DNA of 64,000 nt from Mesorhizobium sp. (GCA_004020315.1 SAQG01000031.1:1-64000); one strand, 5' to 3'. Positions 1 through 8,633 are shown, counted from the stretch's first letter. Translations and numbers: made by a program. Notes: generated from the sequence alone by a model not told the origin.

Positions 1-55
1 CAATCGTGCCAATGTTCACATGAGGCTTTGTACGCTCGAATTTACCTTTTGCCAT
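1..55 (-). CDS. tuf: Elongation factor Tu, N-terminal fragment
   Basis: Only the first 18 codons lie in the window. Read leftwards from the ATG at 55 they give MAKGKFERTKPHVNIGTI, the almost invariant N-terminus of EF-Tu, the GTPase that brings aminoacyl-tRNA to the ribosome. The rest of the gene is outside the window to the left. In rhizobia one tuf copy lies next to tRNA-Trp, secE and nusG, and a nearby rlmB gene fits that arrangement, but those neighbours are not visible here. The identification rests on the near-diagnostic N-terminus. Confidence 0.93.
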   Translation of the reverse strand, partial: MAKGKFERTKPHVNIGTI

Positions 56-363
56 AGTCTCTTTCCTTGGACGGCCTGGACCTTCAGTTCAGTCGAATGC
101 GGGGCGCTTAGCGACTGCGGCCGAAAAACACAAGTGCCTTGTGGCCGGGCGCTTTCTCACCCGGTCTGAACCCATGATCCGATTTCGGGGATGTGGCGCG
201 GATATAGGAACGAACGAGAAGGAATGGAATGGGCGAAGATAGGTTGCGCGTGTTACCGGCATTCGGCGGATTGGAAATCGCCGCTTCCGCCTGTCCGCCT
301 TGCCGGATTTACAACCGGATCTGGCCCATTGCCGGTGTGGCGCCGGTCTGATTTCCTGATCCG
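56..363. other. Intergenic region between tuf and the DMT gene
   Basis: About 308 bases without a convincing gene. It must hold the leftward tuf promoter and leader and any rightward promoter for the DMT transporter. Small open frames here have no family resemblance. I could not pick out a clear -35/-10 pair or operator. Confidence 0.4.
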
Positions 364-1251
364 ATGCATTTCATTCCGATCGCTATCCGCGGCCCGCTGT
401 TCATGATCCTCTCGACCGGCTCCTATGTCGCCAACGACACGATGATGAAGCTCGCGACGGTGGGATTGCCGCCGTATGAAGTGCTGTTTCTGCGCGGGAC
501 GGCGGCAACGCTGTGGGGCATCCCGTTGCTGCTTTCGCTGGGCTACACCAAGCAGATCCCGCTGATCCTCGACAGGAGAGTGTTACAAAGAAACCTGCTG
601 GAGCTGGCGGCAATCCTTTGCTACGTGGTGGCGCTGGCCAACATGCAGATCGCCGATTCCACCGCCCTGGGGCAGATCACTCCCCTGCTCATGCTGATTG
701 GCTCCTCTTTCCTGTTCGGCGAACGGATCGGGGGCCTGCGCATGGCGCTGATCGGGCTCGGCTTCGTCGGAGCGGTGATGGTGGCGCAGCCGACCCTGCA
801 GGGAATCTCGGTCTACGCCTTGCTGGCGCTCGGCAACGCGGCATTCGCCGCCGCGCGCGATCTCGCCGGACGGCGGGTCGCCGCCGACGTGCCTGGAATG
901 ATCGTTGCAATTTCCGCGGTGGTGGTGGTGCTGTTCGGCTCAGGCGTTGCGCATCTGATGTCGGAGCGTTGGGTGATGCCCGAGACGCATCATTTGCTGC
1001 TGTTGGCCGGGGCCGGATTGTTCCTGATCTTCGGCCACTTCTTCATCTTCATGGCCTATCGCGTCGGGCCGACCGGGGTGGTGGCGCCGTTCTACTACTG
1101 CTTCACCGTCTGGGCGGTCATTTCGGGGCTGGTGGTGTTCCAGCAATTGCCGAACGCGCTGGCGATCGGCGGCATCTTGCTGGTGGTGGCCAGCGGGCTG
1201 ACCATCGTGTCGCTCGACGAGCGCAGGCGTCGGCTGACCGTCGTCGCATAA
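364..1251 (+). CDS. DMT-superfamily (EamA) transporter
   Basis: A 295-residue integral membrane protein made of two EamA repeats with about ten hydrophobic segments, the standard size for drug/metabolite transporters. An early stretch with the family look (SYVANDTMMKLATVGLPPYE) leads into alternating hydrophobic segments, and the protein ends in a short basic tail. Members usually export amino acids, metabolites or drugs across the inner membrane. The substrate cannot be told from sequence. The ATG at 364 has a poor ribosome binding site; an in-frame ATG lies at 403. It reads away from tuf and appears monocistronic. Confidence 0.85.
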   Translation: MHFIPIAIRGPLFMILSTGSYVANDTMMKLATVGLPPYEVLFLRGTAATLWGIPLLLSLGYTKQIPLILDRRVLQRNLLELAAILCYVVALANMQIADSTALGQITPLLMLIGSSFLFGERIGGLRMALIGLGFVGAVMVAQPTLQGISVYALLALGNAAFAAARDLAGRRVAADVPGMIVAISAVVVVLFGSGVAHLMSERWVMPETHHLLLLAGAGLFLIFGHFFIFMAYRVGPTGVVAPFYYCFTVWAVISGLVVFQQLPNALAIGGILLVVASGLTIVSLDERRRRLTVVA

Positions 1252-1317
1252 TTTGGGCGGCGGTGACCAAAACAACGGTTACACCACAAATTTCAACTTG
1301 GCCGCTGCCCGCAAAAA

Positions 1318-1764
1318 ATGGAGAAACCTGTGACAAGCCAGGAGAACGTCGGCAACCGCATGCTTGCCGGAAAATGCCTGTGCGGCGCCGTGCAATACGC
1401 GGTGGCCGACGAGTTCATCTACGCCGCCAACTGCCACTGCTCGAACTGCCGCCGCACCACCGGTTCGGCGTTCAAACCGTTCGCCGGCATCGAGCGCGAC
1501 AGGCTGGGCCTCACCAGAGGCGAGGACAATCTCACGATCTTCGGCGACGAAACCGGCCATGATGCGCACTGCAAGACCTGCGGCTCGTTGCTCTATTCGG
1601 TGGTCTGCGACGGCGCTTTCGTGCACGTCGCCATGGGAACCCTCGTCGACGAGCCGACCATCCGACCGACGCAGCACATCTTTGTCGGCTCTAAGGCGAA
1701 GTGGTTCACGATCACCGACGACCTGCCCCAATATGAAGAGCATGTCGCCGGAGGTGCTGAATAA
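1318..1764 (+). CDS. GFA-family protein (glutathione-dependent formaldehyde-activating fold)
   Basis: A 148-residue protein of the GFA/CENP-V fold. The zinc-binding cysteines are present: CLCGAVQY near the start, CHCSNCRRTTGSAF about 20 residues later, and CKTCGS in the middle. This matches Gfa-type enzymes, but most family members have unknown substrates and true formaldehyde activation should not be assumed. The ATG at 1318 lacks a good Shine-Dalgarno; an in-frame ATG at 1360 just before the CLCG motif, preceded by GGAGAACG, is a possible alternative. A second, divergent GFA protein lies at 19877-20245. Confidence 0.85.
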   Translation: MEKPVTSQENVGNRMLAGKCLCGAVQYAVADEFIYAANCHCSNCRRTTGSAFKPFAGIERDRLGLTRGEDNLTIFGDETGHDAHCKTCGSLLYSVVCDGAFVHVAMGTLVDEPTIRPTQHIFVGSKAKWFTITDDLPQYEEHVAGGAE

Positions 1765-1841
1765 GATCCTGGCGATGTGGATGCCGGTTAAAATACGTCA
1801 GGCAGGCTGCCGAAGCGACAGCTCTGCCTGGCTTCTAATTT

Positions 1842-2099
1842 CTAAAGAGCCCGGTTCCCGGTGAACTGGTGATAGGCCCACAGAACGACCACCGATCCCA
1901 GCACGGCGACGATCAGGCTGTAGATGTTGAGGCCGGTAACGCCTGACGCGCCGAAGGCGCTGAAGATCAGGCCGCCGACAACAGCGCCGACGATCCCGAG
2001 TACAATATCAAGAACAAGGCCTTGCCCGCTCTTGTTGACGATCTTGCTGCCTATAAAGCCGGCGATGGCGCCAAGGATGATCCAGCTTAATATTGACAT
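1842..2099 (-). CDS. GlsB/YeaQ/YmgE family stress-response membrane protein
   Basis: An 85-residue protein, almost entirely hydrophobic and glycine-rich, with three predicted membrane helices (SWIILGAIAGFIG; IVLGIVGAVVGGLIF; YSLIVAVLGSVVVLW). This is the transglycosylase-associated/YeaQ family, small inner-membrane proteins often induced by stress; their biochemical role is unknown. The ATG at 2099 was chosen over an upstream in-frame start because GGAGAGGAAAA sits directly before it. Confidence 0.87.
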   Translation of the reverse strand: MSILSWIILGAIAGFIGSKIVNKSGQGLVLDIVLGIVGAVVGGLIFSAFGASGVTGLNIYSLIVAVLGSVVVLWAYHQFTGNRAL

Positions 2100-2224
2100 T
2101 TTCCTCTCCATTCCCCCCATCCGATTACTTCCACATTATTAAGCAAAGCTCAAGCCAACTTGACATTTCATGACCACAGAAAGCTCAACCAACTTGAAAT
2201 TCAGCCCAATGCGTTATTGAGGAG

Positions 2225-2422
2225 GTGGGACGGCAGGCCAACGATCCGGGCAATGCGATGGGCCTACAGGTCATTCGCGAGATCGCGCAAAGCACAGGGC
2301 TGAACGAGCAGGACTTGCTCAAGCAATTATCCGCGGCTTTGCCGGGCGTCGTCGACCAACTGACGCCGAACGGACGGGTGCCGCAACAGCATCAGGTCGC
2401 TTCCGCGTTCAACAGCCAGTGA
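2225..2422 (+). CDS. YidB-like (DUF937) C-terminal fragment
   Basis: A 65-residue frame starting at GTG 2225, just after GGAG. The middle reads TGLNEQDLLKQLSAALPG and continues into VVDQLTPNGRVP, the signature of the C-terminal half of YidB/DUF937 proteins, which are usually about 130 residues. An in-frame stop at 2195 blocks any longer N-terminus, so the first half is missing. It may be a decayed remnant or a genuine short version. No known function is established for the family. Confidence 0.5.
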   Translation: MGRQANDPGNAMGLQVIREIAQSTGLNEQDLLKQLSAALPGVVDQLTPNGRVPQQHQVASAFNSQ

Positions 2423-2501
2423 GTTGGAGCCTGCGAGTCCGCCGGGCGCGCAATGCTCTGGCCCTTGATGCCCTGGCACTTTGATCTTGCGTATGGAAAT
2501 C

Positions 2502-2575
2502 TGGAGCGGGTAGCGGGAATCGAACCCGCATATTCAGCTTGGAAGGCTGCTGCTCTACCACTGAGCTATACCCGC
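2502..2575 (-). tRNA. tRNA-Gly (anticodon TCC)
   Basis: On the minus strand the sequence folds as a complete cloverleaf: acceptor GCGGGTA/TACCCGC, D arm with AGCTCAGTGGTAGAGC, anticodon loop CTTCCAA giving anticodon TCC, T arm with GGTTCGATTCC, and an encoded CCA at 2502-2504. It lies 86 bases from tRNA-Tyr, in the same direction, so the two may be co-transcribed. Confidence 0.97.
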
Positions 2576-2661
2576 GCCTTTCAGTTAAGCATCAGATTGA
2601 CCCGAAAACCGCTATGCACTTCGGTCTGATGCTTTGCGTTTCAGGGCTTCCGGGCCGGCAG

Positions 2662-2746
2662 TGGTGGAGAGGGTTGGATTTGAACCAACGTAGGCATAGC
2701 CAACGGATTTACAGTCCGTCCCCTTTAACCACTCGGGCACCTCTCC
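2662..2746 (-). tRNA. tRNA-Tyr (anticodon GTA)
   Basis: A class II tRNA of 85 bases with a long variable arm. Acceptor GGAGAGG pairs with CCTCTCC, followed by discriminator A and an encoded CCA at 2662-2664. The anticodon loop CTGTAAA gives GTA. The T arm carries GGTTCAAATCC. It is placed upstream of tRNA-Gly on the same strand. Confidence 0.97.
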
Positions 2747-2946
2747 AGTCTGCCGCCGGAGCCATGCAACGAGGCATCGACGCGTCGCGACCGCGTGAGC
2801 AGTCCTTCGCGAAGCGCCTTATGGCGGCAGCGCCCAAAACTGTCAACCGCAACATCCCGGCAAAACGCGCTGAATTTGATACCTCGCCCGACAAGCGGGT
2901 TCTGCGGCTGTATCCATAGACAGACGACACGGCTATAGAACCGGCC

Positions 2947-3804
2947 ATGAGCAACGACAACAAGCCCAAGACCCCAAAAGATACCCACTACGCCAAGCTG
3001 CGCCGTGCGCATCGCGACGAGAAAAGCGGCGGCGCGCCGGCGTTCAGGCCGCGCCACCCGGTGCCGCCGGGAGAGACCGCCGCTGACGGGCTGGTGCGGC
3101 TTTACGGCCTGCACACGGTGCGTGCAGCACTCGACAATCCGCGCCGGCGGATCAAGAAGATGCTGGTGACGCGCAACGCCGCCGAACGGCTGGCGATCGC
3201 CGACCTCGCCGCCCTGCCCTTCAAGGCGGAACTGGTCGAACCGAAGGACATCGACAAGATCACCGGCTCCGATGCCGTGCATCAGGGCGTGCTGATCGAA
3301 GCCGAGCCGCTGAAGCCGAAGCGCCTCGACGCGCTCGGCGATACAACGCTGGTGCTGGTGCTCGACCAGATCACCGACCCGCATAATGTCGGTGCGATCC
3401 TGCGCTCGGCGGTCGCCTTCGGCGCCGGCGCGCTGATCACCACGGCACGCCATAGCCCGCATGAATCCGGCGTGCTGGCGAAATCGGCCTCCGGCGCGCT
3501 GGAGCATATCGATCAGATCGAGGTGAAGAACCTCGCCGACGCGCTCGGCCAGTTGCACGAGGCCGGCTTCCAGACCGTCGGCCTCGATTCGGACGGGCCG
3601 GCGGAACTCGAAACGAGCTTTGCCGGAGAAAAGATCGCGCTGGTGCTGGGCGCCGAGGGCAAGGGCCTGCGCCAGAAGACGCGCGAAACGGTGACGACGC
3701 TCGCCCGGCTCGACATGCCCGGCGCCATCCGCTCGCTCAACGTATCGAACGCCGCTGCGGTGAGCCTTTATGCGGCGAGGAAGTTCCTAGCGAGTAGCGA
3801 GTAG
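2947..3804 (+). CDS. rlmB: 23S rRNA (guanosine-2'-O-)-methyltransferase, TrmH/RlmB family
   Basis: A 285-residue SPOUT methyltransferase. A basic N-terminal tail of about 45 residues precedes the substrate-binding domain (GLHTVRAALDNPRRRIKKML). The three SPOUT motifs are present: motif 1 DPHNVGAILRSA, motif 2 LVLGAEGKGL and motif 3 SLNVSNAAAVSLYAARK. This pattern fits RlmB-type 2'-O-methylation of 23S rRNA using S-adenosylmethionine; tRNA methylation by a TrmH relative cannot be excluded. The last codons and stop lie in a heptamer repeat tract. Confidence 0.9.
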   Translation: MSNDNKPKTPKDTHYAKLRRAHRDEKSGGAPAFRPRHPVPPGETAADGLVRLYGLHTVRAALDNPRRRIKKMLVTRNAAERLAIADLAALPFKAELVEPKDIDKITGSDAVHQGVLIEAEPLKPKRLDALGDTTLVLVLDQITDPHNVGAILRSAVAFGAGALITTARHSPHESGVLAKSASGALEHIDQIEVKNLADALGQLHEAGFQTVGLDSDGPAELETSFAGEKIALVLGAEGKGLRQKTRETVTTLARLDMPGAIRSLNVSNAAAVSLYAARKFLASSE

Positions 3805-3829
3805 CGAGTAGCGAGTAGCGAGTAGCGAG
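3788..3829 (+). repeat. Six tandem copies of a 7-bp unit (TAGCGAG)
   Basis: Six perfect copies of TAGCGAG run through the 3' end of rlmB. Because seven is not a multiple of three, the unit is read in changing frames and provides the rlmB stop TAG at 3802-3804. A related heptamer tract in the opposite orientation follows at 3865-3902, and the two could pair as a large stem between these convergent genes. Confidence 0.9.
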
Positions 3830-3864
3830 AGTCAGGTCACAGCGCACTACGGGTTGGCAATCAC

Positions 3865-3902
3865 TATTCCCTACTCGCTACTCCCTATTCCCTACTCGCT
3901 AC
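3865..3902 (-). repeat. Degenerate heptamer repeat tract at the glxR 3' end
   Basis: Five consecutive heptamers TATTCCC, TACTCGC, TACTCCC, TATTCCC, TACTCGC, then TAC. On the minus strand these read as GTAGCGA and GTAGGGA variants, the same family as the tract at 3788-3829 but inverted. The last five codons of glxR (VASRE) and its TAG stop fall inside this tract. Confidence 0.85.
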
Positions 3903-4784
3903 GCCCACTTCATGTCCCGCCATCCGCTCCAGCGCCCTGACCAGCGCCGAGTGATCCTCCTTGGCGCCGCCATTGGCCGCGCAGGAGTTGAACAATTGCT
4001 GCGTTGTCGAGGTGTTGGGTAGTGCCACGCCGAGCGCCTTGGCGCCTTCGAGAGCGAGATTAAGATCCTTCTGGTGCAGTTCGATGCGGAAGCCCGGCGC
4101 GAAGCTGCGCTTGATCATGCGCTCGCCATGCACTTCGAGGATGCGCGAGGCGGCCAATCCGCCCATCAGCGCCTGCCGCACCTTGGCCGGATCGGCACCG
4201 GCTTTCGATGCGAAAACAAGGGCTTCGGCGACCGCTTCAATGGTCAGCGCAACGACGATCTGGTTGGCGACCTTGGTGATCTGGCCGACGCCATTCAGCC
4301 CGACCAGCGTGATGTTCTTGCCCATCTTTTCGAACACCGGCCTGCCGCGTTCGAAGGCCTTTTCCTCGCCGCCGACCATGATGGTCAGCGACGCCGCCTT
4401 GGCGCCGACCTCTCCACCCGACACCGGAGCGTCGAGATAGTCGCAGCCGAGGTCGTTGATCTTCTTGGCAAAAGCCTGGGTCTCGATCGGCGAGATCGAG
4501 CTCATGTCGATGACCAGCTTGCCTTCGGTCAGGCCCGACGCAACACCGTTGTCGCCGAAGAGTACATCGGCCACCTGCGGGGTGTCGGGAACCATGGTGA
4601 TAATGATGTCCGCCGTTTTCGCGACGGCGTGATGGCCGGAGACGGTCTTCAGACCCTTGGCGACGAGATCAGCCGGCGGCTTCGAGCGATGATCGCTGGC
4701 GACGACGGTGTAGCCCGCGTCGAGCAGATGCCCCGCCATCGGCGCGCCCATGATGCCGAGGCCAATGAAGCCGATGGTTTCCAT
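3885..4784 (-). CDS. glxR: 2-hydroxy-3-oxopropionate (tartronate semialdehyde) reductase
   Basis: A 299-residue beta-hydroxyacid dehydrogenase. The N-terminal Rossmann motif is GFIGLGIMGAPMAGHLL; the substrate signature DAPVSGGEVGA follows, then the catalytic-lysine helix GQITKVANQIVVA and the C-terminal HQKDLNLALE region. It would reduce tartronate semialdehyde to D-glycerate with NAD(P)H. Position supports this: it is the last gene after gcl and hyi on the same strand. GGGAGAAC lies before the ATG. The C-terminus is extended by repeat-encoded codons. 3-hydroxyisobutyrate dehydrogenase is the main alternative by homology. Confidence 0.9.
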   Translation of the reverse strand: METIGFIGLGIMGAPMAGHLLDAGYTVVASDHRSKPPADLVAKGLKTVSGHHAVAKTADIIITMVPDTPQVADVLFGDNGVASGLTEGKLVIDMSSISPIETQAFAKKINDLGCDYLDAPVSGGEVGAKAASLTIMVGGEEKAFERGRPVFEKMGKNITLVGLNGVGQITKVANQIVVALTIEAVAEALVFASKAGADPAKVRQALMGGLAASRILEVHGERMIKRSFAPGFRIELHQKDLNLALEGAKALGVALPNTSTTQQLFNSCAANGGAKEDHSALVRALERMAGHEVGVASRE

Positions 4785-4812
4785 GTGGTTCTCCCTTCTT
4801 TGTTAAGGCCGC

Positions 4813-4861
4813 GTTCCTTCGCGCCCCCTCTGCCGGCAGGCCAGAGGGGGCGCGAAGGAAC
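4813..4861. repeat. Perfect 20-bp inverted repeat between hyi and glxR
   Basis: GTTCCTTCGCGCCCCCTCTG at 4813-4832 is the exact reverse complement of 4842-4861, with a 9-base loop. It lies inside the gcl-hyi-glxR transcript. It has no T-run, so it resembles a REP/RIME-type palindromic element rather than a terminator. It could stabilise the upstream message or reduce glxR expression. Confidence 0.85.
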
Positions 4862-4875
4862 TCAAGTTTAAACCA

Positions 4876-5673
4876 CTACGCCGCAGCACTCCCCTGCCCG
4901 GCAAACTCCCGGAACCAGCCAAGTCCAGCTTCCGTCGAAACCTTCGGCTTGTACTCCGCCCCGACCCAGCCGGAATAACCGATGCTGTCGATGTGGTTGT
5001 ACAGAAAAGGAAAATTGATCTCGCCCGTCCCCGGCTCATGACGGCCGGGATTGTCCGCAAGCTGGATATGCGTGATGCGGCCGAGATTTGCCTCGATGGT
5101 GCGGGCGAGATCCCCCTCCATGATCTGCATGTGATAGATGTCGTATTGCAGGAACAGGTTCTTCGAGCCGACGCGGTCGATGAACGCCAGAGCCTGGTCC
5201 GAATAGTTCAGGAAGAAGGCCGGAATGTCGCGCGTGTTGATCGGCTCTATCAACAGCCTGATACCGGCCTGCTCCAGCTTCTCCGCCGCGAATGCCAGGT
5301 TCTCGGCGAAGACATTTTCCAGCACTGAACGCTCAACGCCTTGCCGCGCGATGCCGGCGAGACAGTTGACCTGTTCGCAACCCAGCGCATGCGCATAGGT
5401 TATCGCCTTGGCAACGCCTTGCCGGAACTCCGGGACGCGGTCCGGCAGCACGGCGATGCCGCGCTCGCCCTTGGCCCAATCGCCGGCCGGCAGGTTGAAC
5501 AGCACCTGCGTCAGGCCATTCTTTTTCAACCCGGCCGCAACCACCTCCGGCGCAAAGTCATAGGGGCCGATATATTCGACACCTCTAAAGCCGGCGCGGG
5601 CGGCGGCATCGAAACGGTCGAGGAAATCATGCTCGCCAAAGAGCATCGAAAGATTGGCTGAAAAACGCGGCAT
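4876..5673 (-). CDS. hyi: Hydroxypyruvate isomerase
   Basis: A 265-residue TIM-barrel protein of the AP-endonuclease-2/xylose-isomerase-like superfamily. It begins MPRFSANLSMLFGEHDFLDR, typical of Hyi, and contains LLIEPINTRDIPAFFLN, LQYDIYHMQIMEGD and the C-terminal WVGAEYKP, which carry metal-binding Glu and Asp/His residues of the fold. It interconverts hydroxypyruvate and tartronate semialdehyde. The ATG at 5673 was chosen because GGGAGAAGAGA precedes it. It starts 13 bases after the gcl stop, so the two are surely co-transcribed. Confidence 0.93.
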   Translation of the reverse strand: MPRFSANLSMLFGEHDFLDRFDAAARAGFRGVEYIGPYDFAPEVVAAGLKKNGLTQVLFNLPAGDWAKGERGIAVLPDRVPEFRQGVAKAITYAHALGCEQVNCLAGIARQGVERSVLENVFAENLAFAAEKLEQAGIRLLIEPINTRDIPAFFLNYSDQALAFIDRVGSKNLFLQYDIYHMQIMEGDLARTIEANLGRITHIQLADNPGRHEPGTGEINFPFLYNHIDSIGYSGWVGAEYKPKVSTEAGLGWFREFAGQGSAAA

Positions 5674-5686
5674 TCTCTTCTCCCAT

Positions 5687-7468
5687 TCAGTCGAGCATGA
5701 CGATCGCCGTGGGCGCGTCTTCGTGACGTTCGGCAAGCTCCTCGAATTCGGTGATCTTGTCGATCTCCGTGCCCATCGAAATGTTGGTGACGCGCTCGAG
5801 GATGAATTCGAGCACCACCGGCACCTGATGTTCTTTCATCAGTTGCTGCGCCTGTTCGAAGGCGCCGGCGAATTCCTCCGGTCTGCGCACCCGGACCGCC
5901 TTGCAACCCATGGCCTCGGCGACCGCAACGTGGTCGACGCCATAGCCAGCCTCGGGATCGTCTTTCCGGTTGACGTTCTCGAAGGCGAGGCTGACCTCGA
6001 AGTCCATCGAGAAGCCGCGCTGCGCCTGGCGGATCAGGCCGAGATAGGCGTTGTTCACCACCACATGGATATAGGGCAATCTGTGCTGCGCGCCGACCGC
6101 CAGCTCCTCGATCATGAACTGGAAATCATAGTCGCCGGACAGCGCGACGATGTTGCGGTGCGGATCGGCGACGCGAACGCCAAGTGCGGCCGGCAGCGTC
6201 CAGCCGAGCGGGCCGGCCTGGCCGCAATTGATCCAGTTGCGCGGCTTGTAGACATGCAGGAATTGCGCGCCGGCGATCTGCGAAAGGCCGATCGTGGTGA
6301 CATAGGTGGTGTCGCGGCCGAATGCCTTGTTCATCTCTTCATAGACGCGCTGCGGCTTCAGCGGCACCTGGTCGAAATGCGTCTTGCGCTTCATCGTCTT
6401 CTTGCGGCTCTGGCATTCCCTGGCCCAGCCCGACCAGTCGCGCAATTTCCCCGCCGTCTTCCATTCGGTGGCGACGTCGAGCAGCATTTTCAGTGCAGCA
6501 CCGGCATCGGAAACGATTCCGAGATCCGGCGCGAAGACACGGCCGATCTGTGTCGGCTCGATGTCGACATGGATGAATTTTTTGCCCCTCGTGTAGACGT
6601 CGACCGAGCCGGTGTGGCGGTTGGCCCAACGGTTGCCGATGCCGAAGACGAAATCGGCCGCGAGCATCGTCGCATTGCCGTAGCGGTGCGATGTCTGCAG
6701 CCCGCACATGCCGGCCATCAGCCGATGGTCGTCGGGAATCGCGCCCCAGCCCATCAGCGTCGGGATGACGGGCACGCCGGTGACTTCCGCGAATTCGATC
6801 AGGAGATCGGAGGCATCGGCATTGATGATACCGCCGCCAGCGACGACGACAGGCTTTTCGGACGCGTTGAGCATCGCCAACGCCTTCTCGGCCTGGCCGC
6901 GCGACATTGCCGGCTTGAACGGCACCAGCGGCTCGTAGGCATCGATATCGAACTCGATCTCGGCCAGTTGCACGTCGACCGGCAGATCGATCAGCACCGG
7001 GCCGGGTCGCGAAGAGCGCATCAGGTGAAACGCTTTCTGCAGTGCCATCGGCACGAGATAGGGCTCCATGACGGTGACCGCCCATTTGGCGACGGGTGCG
7101 GCGATGGCGGCGATGTCGACGGCCTGGAAATCCTCCTTGTTGAGCCGCGCCCGCGGCGCCTGGCCGGTGATGCAGAGGATCGGGATGGAATCGGCCGCGG
7201 CCGAATAGAGGCCGGTGATCATGTCGGTGCCGGCCGGACCCGACGTGCCGACGCACAGGCCGATATTGCCTGATCTGGCGCGGGTATAGCCTTCGGCCAT
7301 GTGAGACGCCGCCTCGACATGGCGCGCCAGGAGATGGCGGATGGTGCCCCTCGCCTTCAGCGCAGAATAGAACGGGTTGATGGCAGCACCCGGCACGCCA
7401 AAGGCGCAGGAAATGCCTTCCTTTTCGAGAACGAGAACCGCTGCGTCGACCGCGCGCATCCTGGCCAT
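5687..7468 (-). CDS. gcl: Glyoxylate carboligase (tartronate-semialdehyde synthase)
   Basis: A 593-residue thiamine-diphosphate enzyme that joins two glyoxylates into tartronate semialdehyde and CO2. The order is an N-terminal pyrimidine-binding domain, a central FAD-type domain and a C-terminal diphosphate-binding domain with [16 protein letters not shown]. The usual catalytic glutamate of ThDP enzymes is replaced by valine (RHVEAASHM, Val51), the known hallmark of Gcl, which separates it from acetolactate synthase. Full family length. It leads the gcl-hyi-glxR operon and is divergent from an IclR regulator, the likely controller. Confidence 0.96.
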   Translation of the reverse strand: MARMRAVDAAVLVLEKEGISCAFGVPGAAINPFYSALKARGTIRHLLARHVEAASHMAEGYTRARSGNIGLCVGTSGPAGTDMITGLYSAAADSIPILCITGQAPRARLNKEDFQAVDIAAIAAPVAKWAVTVMEPYLVPMALQKAFHLMRSSRPGPVLIDLPVDVQLAEIEFDIDAYEPLVPFKPAMSRGQAEKALAMLNASEKPVVVAGGGIINADASDLLIEFAEVTGVPVIPTLMGWGAIPDDHRLMAGMCGLQTSHRYGNATMLAADFVFGIGNRWANRHTGSVDVYTRGKKFIHVDIEPTQIGRVFAPDLGIVSDAGAALKMLLDVATEWKTAGKLRDWSGWARECQSRKKTMKRKTHFDQVPLKPQRVYEEMNKAFGRDTTYVTTIGLSQIAGAQFLHVYKPRNWINCGQAGPLGWTLPAALGVRVADPHRNIVALSGDYDFQFMIEELAVGAQHRLPYIHVVVNNAYLGLIRQAQRGFSMDFEVSLAFENVNRKDDPEAGYGVDHVAVAEAMGCKAVRVRRPEEFAGAFEQAQQLMKEHQVPVVLEFILERVTNISMGTEIDKITEFEELAERHEDAPTAIVMLD

Positions 7469-7532
7469 TTCAGGGTTGATGGCCGAGAATGCCAGTGCGC
7501 CGACTATTTTTCAATTTTTTCAGAATATTTTT

Positions 7533-7550
7533 CCATTTTTATAAAAATGG
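7533..7550. promoter_or_regulatory. 18-bp perfect palindrome in the gcl/iclR intergenic region
   Basis: CCATTTTTATAAAAATGG is a perfect palindrome in a strongly AT-rich stretch (about 7500-7560) between the divergent gcl operon and the IclR-type gene. IclR regulators bind palindromes in such divergent promoters, so this is the best operator candidate in the region. That it is bound is an inference from position and symmetry only. Confidence 0.55.
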
Positions 7551-7660
7551 CCACTACCATCTGATTTTGTTCGGTTTCCTGTTTTCCATGAAACTGGTAC
7601 GGCAGGTCATTGAAAAACTTTTTCATTGCTCATTTGGAAAAATCGGCAAGAATGCCCGCC

Positions 7661-8482
7661 ATGGAAACCACTGAAAAACGCCAGCGCGGGCGGCCGCGCG
7701 CCTTCCACGGTCCGTCCGAAGCGGCTTCGGTGCAGTCGCTCGACCGGGCGCTGCGCATCCTAGCCATCGTCGCCGAAGGCAGCGGCCTGTCGCTGAGCGA
7801 GGTCGCCGCCACGTCTGGCTTGCCGGCTTCCACCGCCTACCGCATGCTGACGACGCTGGAAAACCACGGCATGGTCGAGTTCGACAGCACCGACCAGCTG
7901 TGGTCGATCGGCGTGGAGACTTATCGCATGGGCGCGGCGTTCCTGCGCCGCCGCAAGCTTGTCGACCGCGCCCGCATCGTCATGCAGGAACTGATGGAGA
8001 AGACCGGCGAGACCGCCAATCTCGGCGTCGCCGAGGACGACTGCGTCGTCTTCGTCAGCCAGGTCGAGACGCATCAGGCGATCCGCGCCTTCTTCCGGCC
8101 GGGCACGCGCAGTTCCTTCCATGCCTCGGGCATCGGCAAGGCGGTGCTGGCGCATCTCGAGCCGGAGCGCGTCGGCGCCATCCTGCGCCGGGCAGGGCTG
8201 GAGCGCTTCACCGAAAAGACGCTTTCCGACATCTCGGCTCTGGCCCGTGATCTGGTGACCATCAAGCTGCGCGGCTGGTCGGTCGACGACGAGGAGCGGC
8301 ACCCCGGCATGCGCTGCGTGGCCGCCGCCATCTTCAACGAGTTCGGTGAGCCGATCGGCGGCGTTTCGGTTTCGGGACCGACGGTGCGGGTGACACCGGA
8401 ACGGCTGACTGAGATCGGTCCGCTGGTACGCGATGCGGCAGCGGCGGTGACGAAGATGATCGGCGGAATCGGGCCGGCCTAG
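7661..8482 (+). CDS. IclR-family transcriptional regulator
   Basis: A regulator of about 273 residues. A basic N-terminal tail (KRQRGRPRAF) precedes a winged helix-turn-helix (SVQSLDRALRILAIVAEGSG through LPASTAYRMLTTLENHGMVE), followed by the IclR effector domain (TGETANLGVAEDDCVVFV; HASGIGKAVLAHL). It is divergent from gcl-hyi-glxR and so probably controls glyoxylate use, possibly sensing glyoxylate or an allantoin-derived ligand. The start is uncertain: ATG 7661 and ATG 7652 are both possible, and a TTG exists at 7610. I prefer 7661, which gives a weak GGCAAG at workable spacing. Confidence 0.9.
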   Translation: METTEKRQRGRPRAFHGPSEAASVQSLDRALRILAIVAEGSGLSLSEVAATSGLPASTAYRMLTTLENHGMVEFDSTDQLWSIGVETYRMGAAFLRRRKLVDRARIVMQELMEKTGETANLGVAEDDCVVFVSQVETHQAIRAFFRPGTRSSFHASGIGKAVLAHLEPERVGAILRRAGLERFTEKTLSDISALARDLVTIKLRGWSVDDEERHPGMRCVAAAIFNEFGEPIGGVSVSGPTVRVTPERLTEIGPLVRDAAAAVTKMIGGIGPA

Positions 8483-8633
8483 GGCCGACGCTCGTAAACG
8501 CGAGCCGGCAACCATCCAGATAAAGAAAAAGGGGCCGTGGGTGGTCCTTCCTTCCGGCGGCCTGAAACGGTTCTTCTTAAAGGCGGCGGTGACGGGCGAG
8601 GAGCGCCAGTCGACAGTCCGGCGGCGGCAGGCC

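Noticed and set aside
5654-7273. A 539-residue plus-strand frame opposite gcl
   Set aside because: Antisense shadow of gcl; no domain features and no start signals, while gcl has all family motifs.
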